Of a stretch of DNA of 60,341 bases, positions 25,239 to 34,082 are shown in pieces; within the stretch, counting starts at the first letter, position 1; the number at the start of each line of letters is the position of its first letter. The stretch is taken from contig JAUCGA010000024.1 in the NCBI GenBank assembly GCA_030377865.1, positions 1 through 60,341 on the forward strand, read 5' to 3'. The notes under the pieces were generated by a model that made no database searches, had not been told where the DNA came from, and worked only from the letters and a program-made list of their open reading frames with translations. Both the position numbers and the translations under genes were made by a program. This DNA is from Anaerolineales bacterium HSG25. Its GTDB lineage: Bacteria; Chloroflexota; Anaerolineae; 4572-78; J111.

Positions 25239-25436
25239 ATGATTCGTCGTATTTATTTCGGTATGTTCGGTGCATTTTCAGTACCGCCATTGATTGGTTT
25301 GTTAAAAACTGAGGCCAAAATTGTCGCGGTGGTTGTTCCGATGTCAGAAACCGATCAAACTAACTTGCCTCAATTGCAACAACCAACCAACCGCTGGAAT
25401 GTTGCCAGTCATCGATCTATAGTAAATATTCAGTGA
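25239..25436 (+). pseudogene. Methionyl-tRNA formyltransferase-like N-terminal fragment cut off by an R1 element
   Basis: The first 35 residues, RRIYFGMFGAFSVPPLIGLLKT...VAVVVPM, match the N-terminal strand-helix-strand of formyltransferase-fold proteins (Fmt-like). A full protein would be about 300 residues. The reading frame runs into the end of the R1 element at 25422 and stops (last codons VNIQ come from R1). Nothing resembling the rest of the enzyme follows; the DUF503 gene begins instead on the other strand. It is best seen as a remnant left after R1 insertion and deletion. Confidence 0.6.
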
Positions 25437-25512
25437 ACTCGCCAGAAGGAACGTCAGAAACCTGATTTCTTTGAGAAATCGGGTTCTAGGGCGGGTTTTA
25501 CTGAACTTTTAC
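25422..25512. mobile_element. R1 palindromic element, copy c (no target duplication)
   Basis: 91 bp, GTAAATATTCAG...CTTTTAC, with one mismatch and one deletion in the central hairpin, so an older copy. The flanks differ (ATCGATCTATA and CCCGCGTC), consistent with a deletion or rearrangement next to it. Confidence 0.8.
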
Positions 25513-25519
25513 CCCGCGT

Positions 25520-25807
25520 CTAATTGATTAACTCAATCGAATAGTCGATCAACTCACAATCGAGCCGCGTCTCTTCAATCCAGTTAACAACTTTGGTCAA
25601 CAGGCCGTGTGCGTATGCCGCGTCATTAGAAACGGTCACAATACCTAAACCAGCCGTTTGCCACGAGTCGAGATGCTCAACTTCGGCAACGGCGATGTTA
25701 AATTGATTTCGCAGGCGCGTGACCATGCTTTTAATCACTCGGCGTTTATCTTTGAGTGAGCCTGCGGTTGGAACACTGATGTCTAAATTGCAAATGGCTA
25801 TGATCAT
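25520..25807 (-). CDS. DUF503 (YlxP-like) protein
   Basis: 95 residues, the usual length of DUF503 proteins. Conserved features are IAICNLDISVP near the start, the SLKDKRRVIKSMVTRLRNQFNIAVAEV block, LGIVTVSND and a C-terminal ELIDYSIEL. In many bacteria the gene sits near rbfA or translation-factor genes, and a ribosome-associated role has been suggested but not settled. Here it stands alone between an R1 element and a small membrane protein gene. The ATG is clear. Confidence 0.85.
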   Translation of the reverse strand: MIIAICNLDISVPTAGSLKDKRRVIKSMVTRLRNQFNIAVAEVEHLDSWQTAGLGIVTVSNDAAYAHGLLTKVVNWIEETRLDCELIDYSIELIN

Positions 25808-25834
25808 AGAATTTTTGTAGAAACTGTATGTGTC

Positions 25835-25870
25835 TATTCTCGTTATTCTCGTTATTCTCGTTATTCTCGA
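25835..25870. repeat. 9-bp tandem repeat (TATTCTCGT x4)
   Basis: Four perfect or near-perfect tandem units between the DUF503 start and the end of the small membrane protein gene. The unit is a multiple of three, so copy number change would not shift a frame. Confidence 0.8.
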
Positions 25871-26028
25871 TGAAGTTGGTTAGAGGTTGGTTTGCTATTA
25901 TCTATTGACCAGATGAAAAAAGCAACTGTTGCTAGTATAACCATGATTGCGTCCCACTGTTCCAAATAAAGTAAGATGATTGAGATGGGCACTAAAATTA
26001 GTACCCCAAGTTGTAGTTTGTTCTGCAT
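25861..26028 (-). CDS. Small two-helix membrane protein
   Basis: 55 residues. Two hydrophobic segments (LQLGVLILVPISIILLYL and WDAIMVILATVAFFIWSI) with a polar tail. No family recognised. A very good Shine-Dalgarno AGGAGG lies eight bases before the ATG at 26028, and a TATAAA-like box is a little further up, so I believe it is expressed even though it is short. Its last codons enter the TATTCTCGT repeat. Confidence 0.55.
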   Translation of the reverse strand: MQNKLQLGVLILVPISIILLYLEQWDAIMVILATVAFFIWSIDNSKPTSNQLHRE

Positions 26029-26222
26029 GTTCTGAGCCTCCTGTTTATACTGTATCAATTTTTACCCAAAAGTTACGAATACCTTCATAAGTTCAGCAAA
26101 AAACCCTAGAGTTCCTGATCCAATTAAAGATTTATCGTACGCGTTATCGCTTAGGACTATTGTCACAGGCAAAATGGGATGGATTATGGCGATAATCAAC
26201 AAAACCCCAGAAGGGCGATTAT

Positions 26223-26251
26223 TTGCCACCCTGTCAGGGGGGTGGTATAAT
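26223..26251 (+). promoter_or_regulatory. Sigma-70-type promoter for the S1-domain gene
   Basis: TTGCCA (26223-26228), spacer of exactly 17, TATAAT (26246-26251). Transcription would start near 26258, giving a leader of about 70 bases before the AGAGGA ribosome-binding site and the ATG at 26328. The interval 26059-26222 holds nothing else that I can support. Confidence 0.75.
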
Positions 26252-26327
26252 CGCAAACTATTAAACTTTTGCGCCAATAACAAATAGTTAAAATTGATGA
26301 ATAGGTGCTTATAAGAGAGGAACTGTT

Positions 26328-27668
26328 ATGAGTGATAAAATTATCGAAACCGAACCAACAGAAGTTGTTGATTCGACCCCAAGCCAAGAACCTGTTGCTG
26401 AGGTTAGTCCAACAGCAGTAGATACCGAACCGTCTACGGAAAAAATAACACCAGAAGTGGTTACCGACCCAGTGGAAGCTTCGACAGATGAACCGGATAA
26501 ATCAGTGGAAGAAGGCTCGACGACAGAAGCGGTTACAGCAGAAGTGACTGTTACGGAAGAAGCTTCAAGCCAAGAACCTGTTGCTGAGGTTAGTCCAACA
26601 GCAGTAGATACCGAACCGTCTACGGAAAAAATAACACCTGAAGAGGTTACCGAACCAGTAGAAGTTTCGACAGATGAACCGGATAAATCAGTGGAAGAAG
26701 GTTCGACGACAGAAGCGGTTACAGCAGAAGTGACTGTTACGGAAGAAGCGGTTACGGAAGAAACGGTTACAGCGAAAACGACTGTTACAGAAGAACCACC
26801 CCAAACTGTTGAGGAAGAAGCCACCGAAGTAGTTGCAAAAGCCGTTACGAAGAATAAAACTGAAGCCACAACTCCGCCTAAAAAGAAAAAGCGACGGAAG
26901 AAACTAACTCCAGAAGAAGAGGAGTCTATCCTAGCCTTAAAGAAAGGCCAACACATGGCCGGTAAAGTAAAAAATATTACCGAATTTGGAGCATTTGTTG
27001 ATTTAGGGATTGCTCAAGATGGATTAGTACATATTTCGCAATTATCCCGACATAAAGTAGAAAAACCTGAAGATGTGGTTACAGAAGGTCAGGAAGTAGA
27101 TGTATGGGTTAAAAAAGTTGACAAAAAACGAGGCCGTATTAGCCTAACGATGGTTCGCCCCGTCACCTTGCGTTTTAAGGATATTGCGGCAGACGCAGAA
27201 CTAGAGGGTACCGTGACTCGGCTAGAACCTTATGGTGCATTCATTGATATTTCTAGCGAACGAGATGGATTAGTTCATATATCAGAAATAACCCATGAAT
27301 ACATCAAACATCCAGAAGATGTGTTAACTGTTGAAGAAAAGGTCAAAATTAAAGTCCTAAAAGTTGATCATAAAAAACGACAAGTTGATTTATCAATTAA
27401 AGCTCTCCTGCCTGAACCACCCCCTAAAGAAGTACCTGCAACCAACAAACGATCTAACTCTCCCAGAAAATCATTCAAAAAACCTCAAGTGCCAGTTATA
27501 GAAGAAGTTCCGATGGTAACTGCAATGGCCGCGGCGTTTTCGAGCCTTAAAGATGGTGACAGCGCAAGTGCGGCAAACGACCGACATGTCCGTAATCGAG
27601 CTAAACAGAAAAAAGCAATGGCTTCAGTTCTTGACCGTACTTTAGCTGTAGAAACACCTGAACCATAA
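26328..27668 (+). CDS. S1-domain RNA-binding protein with acidic repetitive N-terminus
   Basis: 446 residues. Residues 1-180 are Glu/Thr/Val-rich and disordered, with a perfect-length internal duplication of 62 residues. A basic KKKKRRKK stretch follows. Two S1 (OB-fold) domains come next, about 205-280 (GKVKNITEFGAFVDLGIAQDGLVHIS) and about 290-370 (GTVTRLEPYGAFIDISSERDGLVHIS), then a basic tail with KRSNSPRKSFKK. This is a short relative of ribosomal protein S1, likely an mRNA-binding translation factor; true S1 usually has four to six such domains. The gene is monocistronic with its own promoter and terminator. Evidence for the S1 domains is strong; the precise role is inferred. Confidence 0.88.
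   Translation: MSDKIIETEPTEVVDSTPSQEPVAEVSPTAVDTEPSTEKITPEVVTDPVEASTDEPDKSVEEGSTTEAVTAEVTVTEEASSQEPVAEVSPTAVDTEPSTEKITPEEVTEPVEVSTDEPDKSVEEGSTTEAVTAEVTVTEEAVTEETVTAKTTVTEEPPQTVEEEATEVVAKAVTKNKTEATTPPKKKKRRKKLTPEEEESILALKKGQHMAGKVKNITEFGAFVDLGIAQDGLVHISQLSRHKVEKPEDVVTEGQEVDVWVKKVDKKRGRISLTMVRPVTLRFKDIAADAELEGTVTRLEPYGAFIDISSERDGLVHISEITHEYIKHPEDVLTVEEKVKIKVLKVDHKKRQVDLSIKALLPEPPPKEVPATNKRSNSPRKSFKKPQVPVIEEVPMVTAMAAAFSSLKDGDSASAANDRHVRNRAKQKKAMASVLDRTLAVETPEP
26382..26753 (+). repeat. 186-bp tandem duplication in the acidic region of the S1-domain gene
   Basis: Two units (26382-26567 and 26568-26753), near-identical in DNA, encode 62 residues each starting SQEPVAEVSPTAVD. The unit is a multiple of three, so the frame is kept. 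Confidence 0.9.
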
Positions 27669-27710
27669 TTCTGAGCACCATGTTTTTTAAGTAGTTTTCA
27701 GAGCTAACCG

Positions 27711-27749
27711 AAGCCGTAATTGATTATAAATCAGTTACGGCTTTTTTAT
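27711..27749 (+). terminator. Rho-independent terminator after the S1-domain gene
   Basis: Stem AAGCCGTAA...TTACGGCTT extended by TTGAT/ATCAG pairing, then a run of six T. It lies 43 bases after the stop codon. Confidence 0.85.
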
Positions 27750-27783
27750 TTCAATTTTTTCAAATACGATACACCTCTCATTA

Positions 27784-27920
27784 GACCTGTTCGGCAATAA
27801 CTTACCATCGCATAAAAACTCAAATTCGAGGTCTACGGAGTGCAAAAGCTTCTTGCTTTTGCATGTTTGTCTCTGGCAAAAGCAAGAAGCTTTTGCACTC
27901 CTTTATTGCCGAACACCTCT
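27784..27920 (+). repeat. R4 palindromic element, copy b
   Basis: Outer inverted repeat TGTTCGGCAATAA/TTATTGCCGAACA and inner GGAGTGCAAAAGCTTCTTGC with its complement. Both sides carry CCTCTCATTAGACC (27774-27787 and 27916-27929). As these bases are also the element's own end and start in other copies, they look like remnants of a tandem arrangement. The whole gap 27750-28311 holds only this and the R2 copy. Confidence 0.8.
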
Positions 27921-28182
27921 CATTAGACCAATCACGGTCTGATTATCCGCCTCGCGACAAACTTAGTACTACTACTCTATTGTAAACTGTTCAAAAAAGC
28001 TCTAAACTTATTATTGTTAAGTCAGAGGATTACTAGCCTTAACATAGTATTTTGTTACTTGTTTTTGTTATTTCAAAACCACATTGCAGGGTTATTCTGT
28101 CTCCAGTTAAGTATAAAATGCCCCCGTTTTGTTTTTCTGCTTCTAGGAAAACGGTTGCTATGATGGGAGGCGTTTTCTTTTG

Positions 28183-28289
28183 TAGGAATGTGTCCTAAAT
28201 AAGTTGCACTCCAGAGTAGTTCAATCTCTAAGATTGAATCGCTCTCATGACCAACTGAACTGTACAACTCTAATTAATCCCGATTCTTA
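28183..28289. repeat. R2 palindromic element, copy b
   Basis: TAGGAATGTGTCCTAAATAAG...ATTAATCCCGATTCTTA with the imperfect core hairpin GAGTAGTTCAATCT/AGATTGAATCGCTC. It ends 22 bases before the hybrid kinase start. Confidence 0.7.
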
Positions 28290-28311
28290 AACAAACGTTG
28301 CAGGTTCAATT

Positions 28312-31300
28312 ATGAAACAAACATCTATTGATAATGTGATTTTATTTGCCATCAGCTATATTCAGCAACTCCAACGATGGCTCACTTGGATTGTGAGCCT
28401 TGTATGGATGGGGCTAATCGTTTTGCTCGGTTTAAGTATATCTGCCAATTCTCAACCTATATCCCCTCCTATGATTGCAGGCATGTTGTTGATTATAGGA
28501 TTTGGGATGTGGGGGATTAGCCGAGGATTAGGCCGATATTTTAACCAAGCCTTAGCCGATTTTAACATTGCCTTGGAGGTGTTTAACGACTCAAACCAGT
28601 TAGTGCCAGAACAACCGGAGGAACTACCGAAGGAGGATACTCCTCCGCCGATACAACGAGAGCGGATAAAAACCCCACCCGCGTCTAAGTTTGGCCCGAT
28701 GGCCTCTCGCGGCCCTCAAGATATGGTTTGGGATGCAGACAACATAGACGAAGTCCGCTCTATTTTCAACCAACTATTTCAAACCGATTTTGAGGCAGTG
28801 ATTGTCCACAGCAAATTCCGTATCATTGCGGTTAACGAAGCACTTGCCGAGTTGTTTGGTCATGAAGAGGCGGCCTTTAACGAGCTAACAATCCTTGATT
28901 TAGCAATTTCAGAAGTTCACAACGCTATTTTGAAAAATATTCTTCTAAAATACGATCAGTCGTATGAAATTGTCGGTCTACACAAAGACAGTTCCACCAT
29001 GCCATTACGAGTGTTAAGCCGAACCTTACTTTATGGCGGACGAGCCATCCGTGTGATGGGGTTTCAGGAAACCTCTACCGGCAATACCGACCAAATTGTC
29101 AAAGTGCTAAAGGCCAGTGCTTCGTACAAAGAACGCTCGCCTCGACAAGGCACTACCGAGCTACGTTTTGCCAACGAGCAGTTACGCCAAGAACTGTACA
29201 GTCGAGAACAACTCGCCGCCGAACTGAAATCGAGAGCGGCGCAACAAGCCGCAGTAGCCGCAGTAGGACAAATCGCTTTAGGGAAAACTAGCCTATCCAA
29301 CTTAATGAACGACGCGGCCGAATTGGTGGCCCAAACGCTCAATGTTGAATATGCCAAAATCGTCGAAGTAATTCCGTCAGCCAAGGATGTTTTGTTATTA
29401 CGAGCTGGATTCGGCTGGCAAGAAAACTCAGTTGGCCGAGTTACTATTCAAAGCACAACCGATTCACAATCTGGTTACACCTTACTGACCCATGAATCGA
29501 TTGTGGTCGAGGATATGCATCTCGAAAAACGGTTCTACTTCTCCGACCTGCTGATAGAGCATCAGGTGAAGGCTGGCATTACCGTTGTGATTGAAGGACG
29601 GGAAGGCGCATTTGGTGTGTTGGGCGCGCATACTTCTGAGATGCGTCATTTTACTACAGATGATGTCCATTTTATGCAGTCGATGGCAAATGTGCTGGCC
29701 GCAACGATTGAGCGTAAACAAAACGAAAATGAGATATTACGCCGTAACCAAGAGCTTATGATTTTGCAGTTTGTGGGCACTATTATTATCTCTAGCAAAG
29801 ATATTCGGCAATCGCTCCCAATTATTGCCAAAGAGATACTACGCCTACTCGATGTTGAGGCTTGCGTGATTTATGAATGGAATTTAACGGAACAAAAAGC
29901 CAATCTTCTGGCTCACCAACACCCTCAAGAATGGAATGTTAGCACAAACCCGACCGCTTCAATTAATCTACTCGATTATCACCAAGCAAAACTGGTGCTT
30001 ACCAACCAACGAGCCGAGCAGGTGATTCATAGCCAGTCCCATTCGGAAGCCGAGTTTGCTCGTCTACCATACACACAACTAAAAACATTGCTGATGCTTC
30101 CCATGATCTTCCAAGAGCGGGTGTGGGGCATGATTGACTTGATTGATAGTCGAGTCGAGCGCATTTTTACCGGCCAAGAGATTGCCGTAGCTCAACTGGT
30201 AGCAAACCAAATCGCCACGGCACTCGACAGTGTCCATCTGTACGAGGAAATTCATCAATATCTGGAGGAACTAACCACCCTCAACATGATCAGCCAAACC
30301 ATCACCTCAACCCTCGATTTGAACAAAACGCTGACCGTCGTCACCGAGCATGTCATCCGCCTCTCCAGAGTGGCCGCGGCCTCGGTAGCCTTGTATGATC
30401 GTCAGGCAGGGACACTGTGGTTTGCCGCCTCGTCGGGACAAAGCAAAGCCTACCTGCAAGATGCAAAACTTCAGCAGGGGCAGGGTATTGTTGGTTGGGT
30501 GATTCAGCATGAGGAGCCTCTGTTGGTACCAGATGTCTCGAATGACCCTCGCTTTTTTGGCCGCTTTGATGAGGAGAGTGGTTTTCAGACGCAGTCTATT
30601 TTATGTGTCCCCCTCCAAACCAAAGGACAGACCATCGGCGCGATTGAGGCTATCAACAAAGACGGTTCTCCCTTTGACCAAGAAGATTTACGAGTATTAA
30701 CCTCATTAGCCGCGCCTGCCGCCACTGCCATCGAAAATGCCCAACTGTTTGAACGGGCACAACAAGAGATTGTGGAGCGACGACGAGCCGAAACAGCCCT
30801 AGAAAAGGAGCGGGCGCTGTTGGCGCAACGGGTAGCTGAACGTACCGCCGACCTGCAAACAGCCAATGCCGAACTAGCACGAGCCGCTCGGCTTAAAGAT
30901 GAGTTCTTAGCCAACATGAGCCATGAACTCCGTACGCCGCTAACCGCCATTTTGGGCATGTGTGAAGTGCTGAATATTAACGTTTACGGTGAATTGAACG
31001 ACCGGCAAGTCAAATCGGTCAATAGTATCGAGACTAGTGGACGGCATTTGTTATCGCTCATCAACGACATTTTAGACCTATCGAAAATTGAAGCCGGTAA
31101 ACTAGAGATTGACATCGGCCCCGTATCGGTTAGGCGAGTCTGTGAATCGAGCTTACAGTTTGTCAAACAGATGGCTAATAAAAAGGAAATTACCGTTTCG
31201 TTTGATGTTTCGCCAGATATTCCAACCATCCATGTTGATGAGCGTCGTCTAAAACAGATTCTGGTTAACCTGCTTAGTAACGCGGTTAAGTTTACTCCCA

Positions 31301-32049
31301 AATTTGGCAAGGTAGGGCTTGAGGCAACTATATCCGCGACCAATCAAATCAACTTTACAGTTTGGGATACCGGTGTTGGGATTCCACGTGAAGAGATGGG
31401 ACAACTATTTAAGCCTTTTACTCAGCTAGATAGTAGCTTATCGCGTCATTATACAGGAACCGGATTAGGGTTAGCCTTGGTGTCGCGCATGGTCAGGATG
31501 CACAATGGGCAGGTATCGGTTGAAAGTGAAGTTGGCAAGGGCAGTCGGTTCACGGTTTCGTTCCCATACAGCCACAAACCGACTAACGAGATACCACAAC
31601 TTCCCTCAATTTCGAGTGTTCAGCCAAGTCCACCACCTCAAGCAAAACCGAGTGCCCCTCAAAAATCAAATGATATACCGTTGATTTTGGTCACCGAAGA
31701 TGAGGATAGTGTTTCTGACCTATTTAAGGAGTATCTGCAAGCGGTCGGATATCAAGTTTCAATTGCAAATAATGGTTTGGAAGCAATTGACAAGGCTAAA
31801 GCAGAACAGCCCGACTTAATCCTCATGGATATTCAAATGCCGAAAATGAACGGTCTCGAAGCAACCCGTCAACTCCGAGCCAGTAGTACGATGTCTCACA
31901 TTCCGATTATCGCCCTAACCGCTCGAGCTATGGCTGGTGATAAAGAAAAGTGCCTAGAGGCGGGAGCCAACGATTATCTTAGTAAACCTGTCAATTTGAA
32001 ACTACTCGCTGAAACCGTTGCGGCGCAATTAAGCAGAGTAAAGGAGTAA
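28312..32049 (+). CDS. Hybrid sensor histidine kinase: two membrane helices, PAS, three GAF domains, kinase, receiver
   Basis: 1245 residues. Two N-terminal membrane helices (about 25-45 and 55-75) with almost no external loop, a PAS-like domain (about 148-250), three GAF domains (about 310-465, 485-645, 655-810), a coiled coil, HisKA with His871 (SHELRTP), HATPase (N-box LLSNAVKFT, GTGLGLALVS) and a C-terminal receiver with Asp1173 (LILMDIQMP). GAF domains bind small ligands, chromophores or cyclic nucleotides. The signal is likely intracellular because little of the protein is outside. The receiver-cyclase gene follows after nine bases, so the two form a kinase-output pair. The ATG gives the first hydrophobic helix soon after. 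Confidence 0.92.
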   Translation: MKQTSIDNVILFAISYIQQLQRWLTWIVSLVWMGLIVLLGLSISANSQPISPPMIAGMLLIIGFGMWGISRGLGRYFNQALADFNIALEVFNDSNQLVPEQPEELPKEDTPPPIQRERIKTPPASKFGPMASRGPQDMVWDADNIDEVRSIFNQLFQTDFEAVIVHSKFRIIAVNEALAELFGHEEAAFNELTILDLAISEVHNAILKNILLKYDQSYEIVGLHKDSSTMPLRVLSRTLLYGGRAIRVMGFQETSTGNTDQIVKVLKASASYKERSPRQGTTELRFANEQLRQELYSREQLAAELKSRAAQQAAVAAVGQIALGKTSLSNLMNDAAELVAQTLNVEYAKIVEVIPSAKDVLLLRAGFGWQENSVGRVTIQSTTDSQSGYTLLTHESIVVEDMHLEKRFYFSDLLIEHQVKAGITVVIEGREGAFGVLGAHTSEMRHFTTDDVHFMQSMANVLAATIERKQNENEILRRNQELMILQFVGTIIISSKDIRQSLPIIAKEILRLLDVEACVIYEWNLTEQKANLLAHQHPQEWNVSTNPTASINLLDYHQAKLVLTNQRAEQVIHSQSHSEAEFARLPYTQLKTLLMLPMIFQERVWGMIDLIDSRVERIFTGQEIAVAQLVANQIATALDSVHLYEEIHQYLEELTTLNMISQTITSTLDLNKTLTVVTEHVIRLSRVAAASVALYDRQAGTLWFAASSGQSKAYLQDAKLQQGQGIVGWVIQHEEPLLVPDVSNDPRFFGRFDEESGFQTQSILCVPLQTKGQTIGAIEAINKDGSPFDQEDLRVLTSLAAPAATAIENAQLFERAQQEIVERRRAETALEKERALLAQRVAERTADLQTANAELARAARLKDEFLANMSHELRTPLTAILGMCEVLNINVYGELNDRQVKSVNSIETSGRHLLSLINDILDLSKIEAGKLEIDIGPVSVRRVCESSLQFVKQMANKKEITVSFDVSPDIPTIHVDERRLKQILVNLLSNAVKFTPKFGKVGLEATISATNQINFTVWDTGVGIPREEMGQLFKPFTQLDSSLSRHYTGTGLGLALVSRMVRMHNGQVSVESEVGKGSRFTVSFPYSHKPTNEIPQLPSISSVQPSPPPQAKPSAPQKSNDIPLILVTEDEDSVSDLFKEYLQAVGYQVSIANNGLEAIDKAKAEQPDLILMDIQMPKMNGLEATRQLRASSTMSHIPIIALTARAMAGDKEKCLEAGANDYLSKPVNLKLLAETVAAQLSRVKE

Positions 32050-32058
32050 CCAGAAATT

Positions 32059-33684
32059 ATGACTAAAAAACCGTATATCCTTGTTGTTGATGATGAACCT
32101 GTTATCCGCGAAGTGATGGAAGCCTTGTTAGTGGTGCAAGGATACGAGTTAGGGTTTGCCACAAATGGACTAGAAGCCCTAGAAAAAACCACCGCTCGTC
32201 CACCTGATTTGATTTTACTTGATGTAATGATGCCCGGCATGAATGGGTTACAGGTTTGTCGGCACTTAAAAGCCAATGAAACATGGCGCAATATCCCGAT
32301 TATTTTGGTCACCGCGCTTGATGGAAAGTCGGATATGACGAAGGGAATTGATGCCGGAGCCGATGATTTTCTGAACAAGCCATTCGACAACCTAGAACTA
32401 CTAGCTCGGGTGCGCTCCATGTTACGCATCAAACAGCAGTATGACCTGTTGGAGCAACAGCGGCAACAGCTTGAAAGCGCGCTCCACATGAATGAACAGT
32501 TTGCCCGAGTTACAGCCCAACACCTAGAAGAGCTTGAAATTTTGCACGATGTCGGGCTACGGCTGATGAATCATCTCGACCTCGATTCAGTGTTGAGCCT
32601 CATCTCTCAAGTGACAGCCGAGATTGTACTCGAATCGGCTCGGTGTGTGATGCATCTCGTTTCGGAAGATGATCAGCATCTCCTGCCGATTGTTTTCTCC
32701 CCCAAAGATAACAGCAAAGCCATTTATCCGAGTGTGGGCATTGAAAGCATAGTTTGGCAAGTGTTACAAAATCGGGCAATCGACATGGTTCCCGATGTAT
32801 CGACTAGTTCCATTCAGCTAGAAGACGATTTTAGCGACATGCAATCTCTGCTAATTGTGCCACTCAATGACGACCAGAAAACGGTCGGAACGCTGACTGT
32901 TTTTGGTCGAGAAGCGAATCTGTTTGAACCAAGTCACCAACATGTCCTGTCCATTTTAGCCAACCAAGCTGTGGTTGCCATCATGAAAGCTCGTTATTTT
33001 GAAGAACGACGCAAAGAAAAGGAACGAGAAAAACAGACGATTCGGGGGTTGTTCCATCGATATGTTAGCCCTACTGTCGTTGACCGGCTAGTTGATGGGG
33101 TGGATGATTTGGTGTTGGGAGGCAAACGACAAAGCATTAGCGTTCTGTTTGCCGATATTCGTAACTTTACCAGTTTTAGCGAAAATCTACCCCCCGAAAA
33201 GCTGGTTGAAGTACTGAACCAATATCTGGCTTTAGCGGTGGAGGCAATTTTGGCCGATGATGGCACCCTTGATAAGTTTATGGGTGACGCGGTAATGGCC
33301 TTTTTTAATGCCCCGTTAACCCAAGCCGACCATACCCTACGTGCCGTACGAGCGGCTATCACCATGCAACAGTTAATTGTTGACTACAACCATACCCACG
33401 CCTCAAAATCGAAGCTGAGTTTTGGGGTAGGCATCCATGTTGGCCCGGCTGTGGTGGGCAACATCGGCACCGTGCAACAGATGAACTATACCGCTATTGG
33501 CGATACGGTCAACTTGGCAAAACGTCTGCAAGAAAATGCCGAGGGTGGGCAAATTATCATCAGTCAACAGGCTTACGATTTGGTGAAATCCTATGTGCAA
33601 GTGCGCGATCTTGGCCCACTAACGGTTAAAGGTCGGGCGGCCATTGTTCACACCTATGAACTGTTAGGATGTCAAGGCTGTTGA
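32059..33684 (+). CDS. Response regulator with GAF and class III adenylate/guanylate cyclase output
   Basis: 541 residues. Receiver (1-125; VVDDEP, acceptor Asp in LILLDVMMPG, LNKPF), a short coiled coil, a GAF domain (about 170-320) and a class III cyclase catalytic domain (about 350-535). Cyclase features are the metal-binding LFADIRNFTSF and DKFMGDAVMAFF aspartates, and the substrate/transition-state region YTAIGDTVNLAKRLQ. The Lys in DKFMGD and the Asp in GDTVN are those of adenylate cyclases, so cAMP is the likely product. It is activated most probably by the kinase immediately upstream (nine-base gap). cAMP made here could act on a CRP-family regulator such as the one predicted for the nos promoter, but no such gene is in the window. 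Confidence 0.9.
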   Translation: MTKKPYILVVDDEPVIREVMEALLVVQGYELGFATNGLEALEKTTARPPDLILLDVMMPGMNGLQVCRHLKANETWRNIPIILVTALDGKSDMTKGIDAGADDFLNKPFDNLELLARVRSMLRIKQQYDLLEQQRQQLESALHMNEQFARVTAQHLEELEILHDVGLRLMNHLDLDSVLSLISQVTAEIVLESARCVMHLVSEDDQHLLPIVFSPKDNSKAIYPSVGIESIVWQVLQNRAIDMVPDVSTSSIQLEDDFSDMQSLLIVPLNDDQKTVGTLTVFGREANLFEPSHQHVLSILANQAVVAIMKARYFEERRKEKEREKQTIRGLFHRYVSPTVVDRLVDGVDDLVLGGKRQSISVLFADIRNFTSFSENLPPEKLVEVLNQYLALAVEAILADDGTLDKFMGDAVMAFFNAPLTQADHTLRAVRAAITMQQLIVDYNHTHASKSKLSFGVGIHVGPAVVGNIGTVQQMNYTAIGDTVNLAKRLQENAEGGQIIISQQAYDLVKSYVQVRDLGPLTVKGRAAIVHTYELLGCQGC

Positions 33685-33745
33685 GCTGCGAGTAACAATT
33701 CACGGGCTTTTTGATTGGCGGTCATATCCCCCGAACCCTGCGCCC

Positions 33746-33776
33746 GAGGCTGACCAGCATGGTCAGCCTCTTTTTT
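33746..33776 (+). terminator. Terminator between the cyclase gene and the XRE regulator
   Basis: Perfect 10-bp stem GAGGCTGACC/GGTCAGCCTC, loop AGCAT, then six T. It ends the kinase-cyclase transcript on the plus strand; the converging XRE gene ends at the same place. Confidence 0.9.
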
Positions 33777-33996
33777 ATATCTCCTCAAACAACTCTGCTA
33801 AGGAAACATCCAAAGCCTTAGAAATCGCCTCGATATTCCGTAAGGCTACATTGCGGAGTCCCCGTTCGATGCCGCTGATGTAGGTGCGGTCTAAACCACA
33901 CAAATCACCGAACTCCTCTTGCGATAGTTGGCGAGCCTTACGTAGTTCTCTCACTCGTTGCCCAAATCGATGGGTTACAGATATATTTGTTGACAT
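33775..33996 (-). CDS. XRE/Cro-family helix-turn-helix regulator
   Basis: 73 residues, a bare HTH_XRE domain: RVRELRKARQLSQEEFGDLCGLDRTYISGIERGLRNVALRNIEAISKAL. The recognition helix is LDRTYISGIERG. Proteins of this size resemble restriction-modification controller (C) proteins and other small autoregulators. No modification or restriction gene is adjacent. A TATAAT box lies only eight bases before the ATG and there is no ribosome-binding site, so the mRNA is probably leaderless, as for many C proteins. A direct repeat ATAAGTC sits over the -35 region. Confidence 0.85.
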   Translation of the reverse strand: MSTNISVTHRFGQRVRELRKARQLSQEEFGDLCGLDRTYISGIERGLRNVALRNIEAISKALDVSLAELFEEI

Positions 33997-34045
33997 AAGG
34001 TCGATTATAAAGATTTGTTGCTTATAAGTCTACGGACGATAAGTC
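33997..34045 (-). promoter_or_regulatory. Promoter and candidate operator of the XRE gene
   Basis: On the minus strand: TAGACT (34027-34032), 17-base spacer, TATAAT (34004-34009), predicted start at 33997, one base before the ATG. Direct repeats ATAAGTC (plus-strand 34024-34030 and 34039-34045, 15 bp apart) overlap and flank the -35 box, as expected for a self-regulating HTH protein. Confidence 0.5.
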
Positions 34046-34082
34046 ACTTTTTGTTGGGAGAGTACTGATGCGCTTACTCAAT

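Noticed and set aside
26309..26956. Long Ser/Thr/Val-rich minus-strand frame opposite the S1-domain gene
   Set aside because: It mirrors the repetitive Glu/Thr/Val-rich coding sequence; no ribosome-binding site, and the plus strand has a good promoter, start and S1 domains.
27774..27929. 14-bp flanking repeats of R4 copy b as a target duplication
   Set aside because: The repeated bases CCTCT and GACC belong to the element's own end and start in other copies, so a tandem remnant is the simpler reading.
33675..33725. Minus-strand 17-codon frame MTANQKARELLLAAQQP
   Set aside because: It looks like the first residues of a TPR-type protein but stops at once; too short to call beyond a possible relic.
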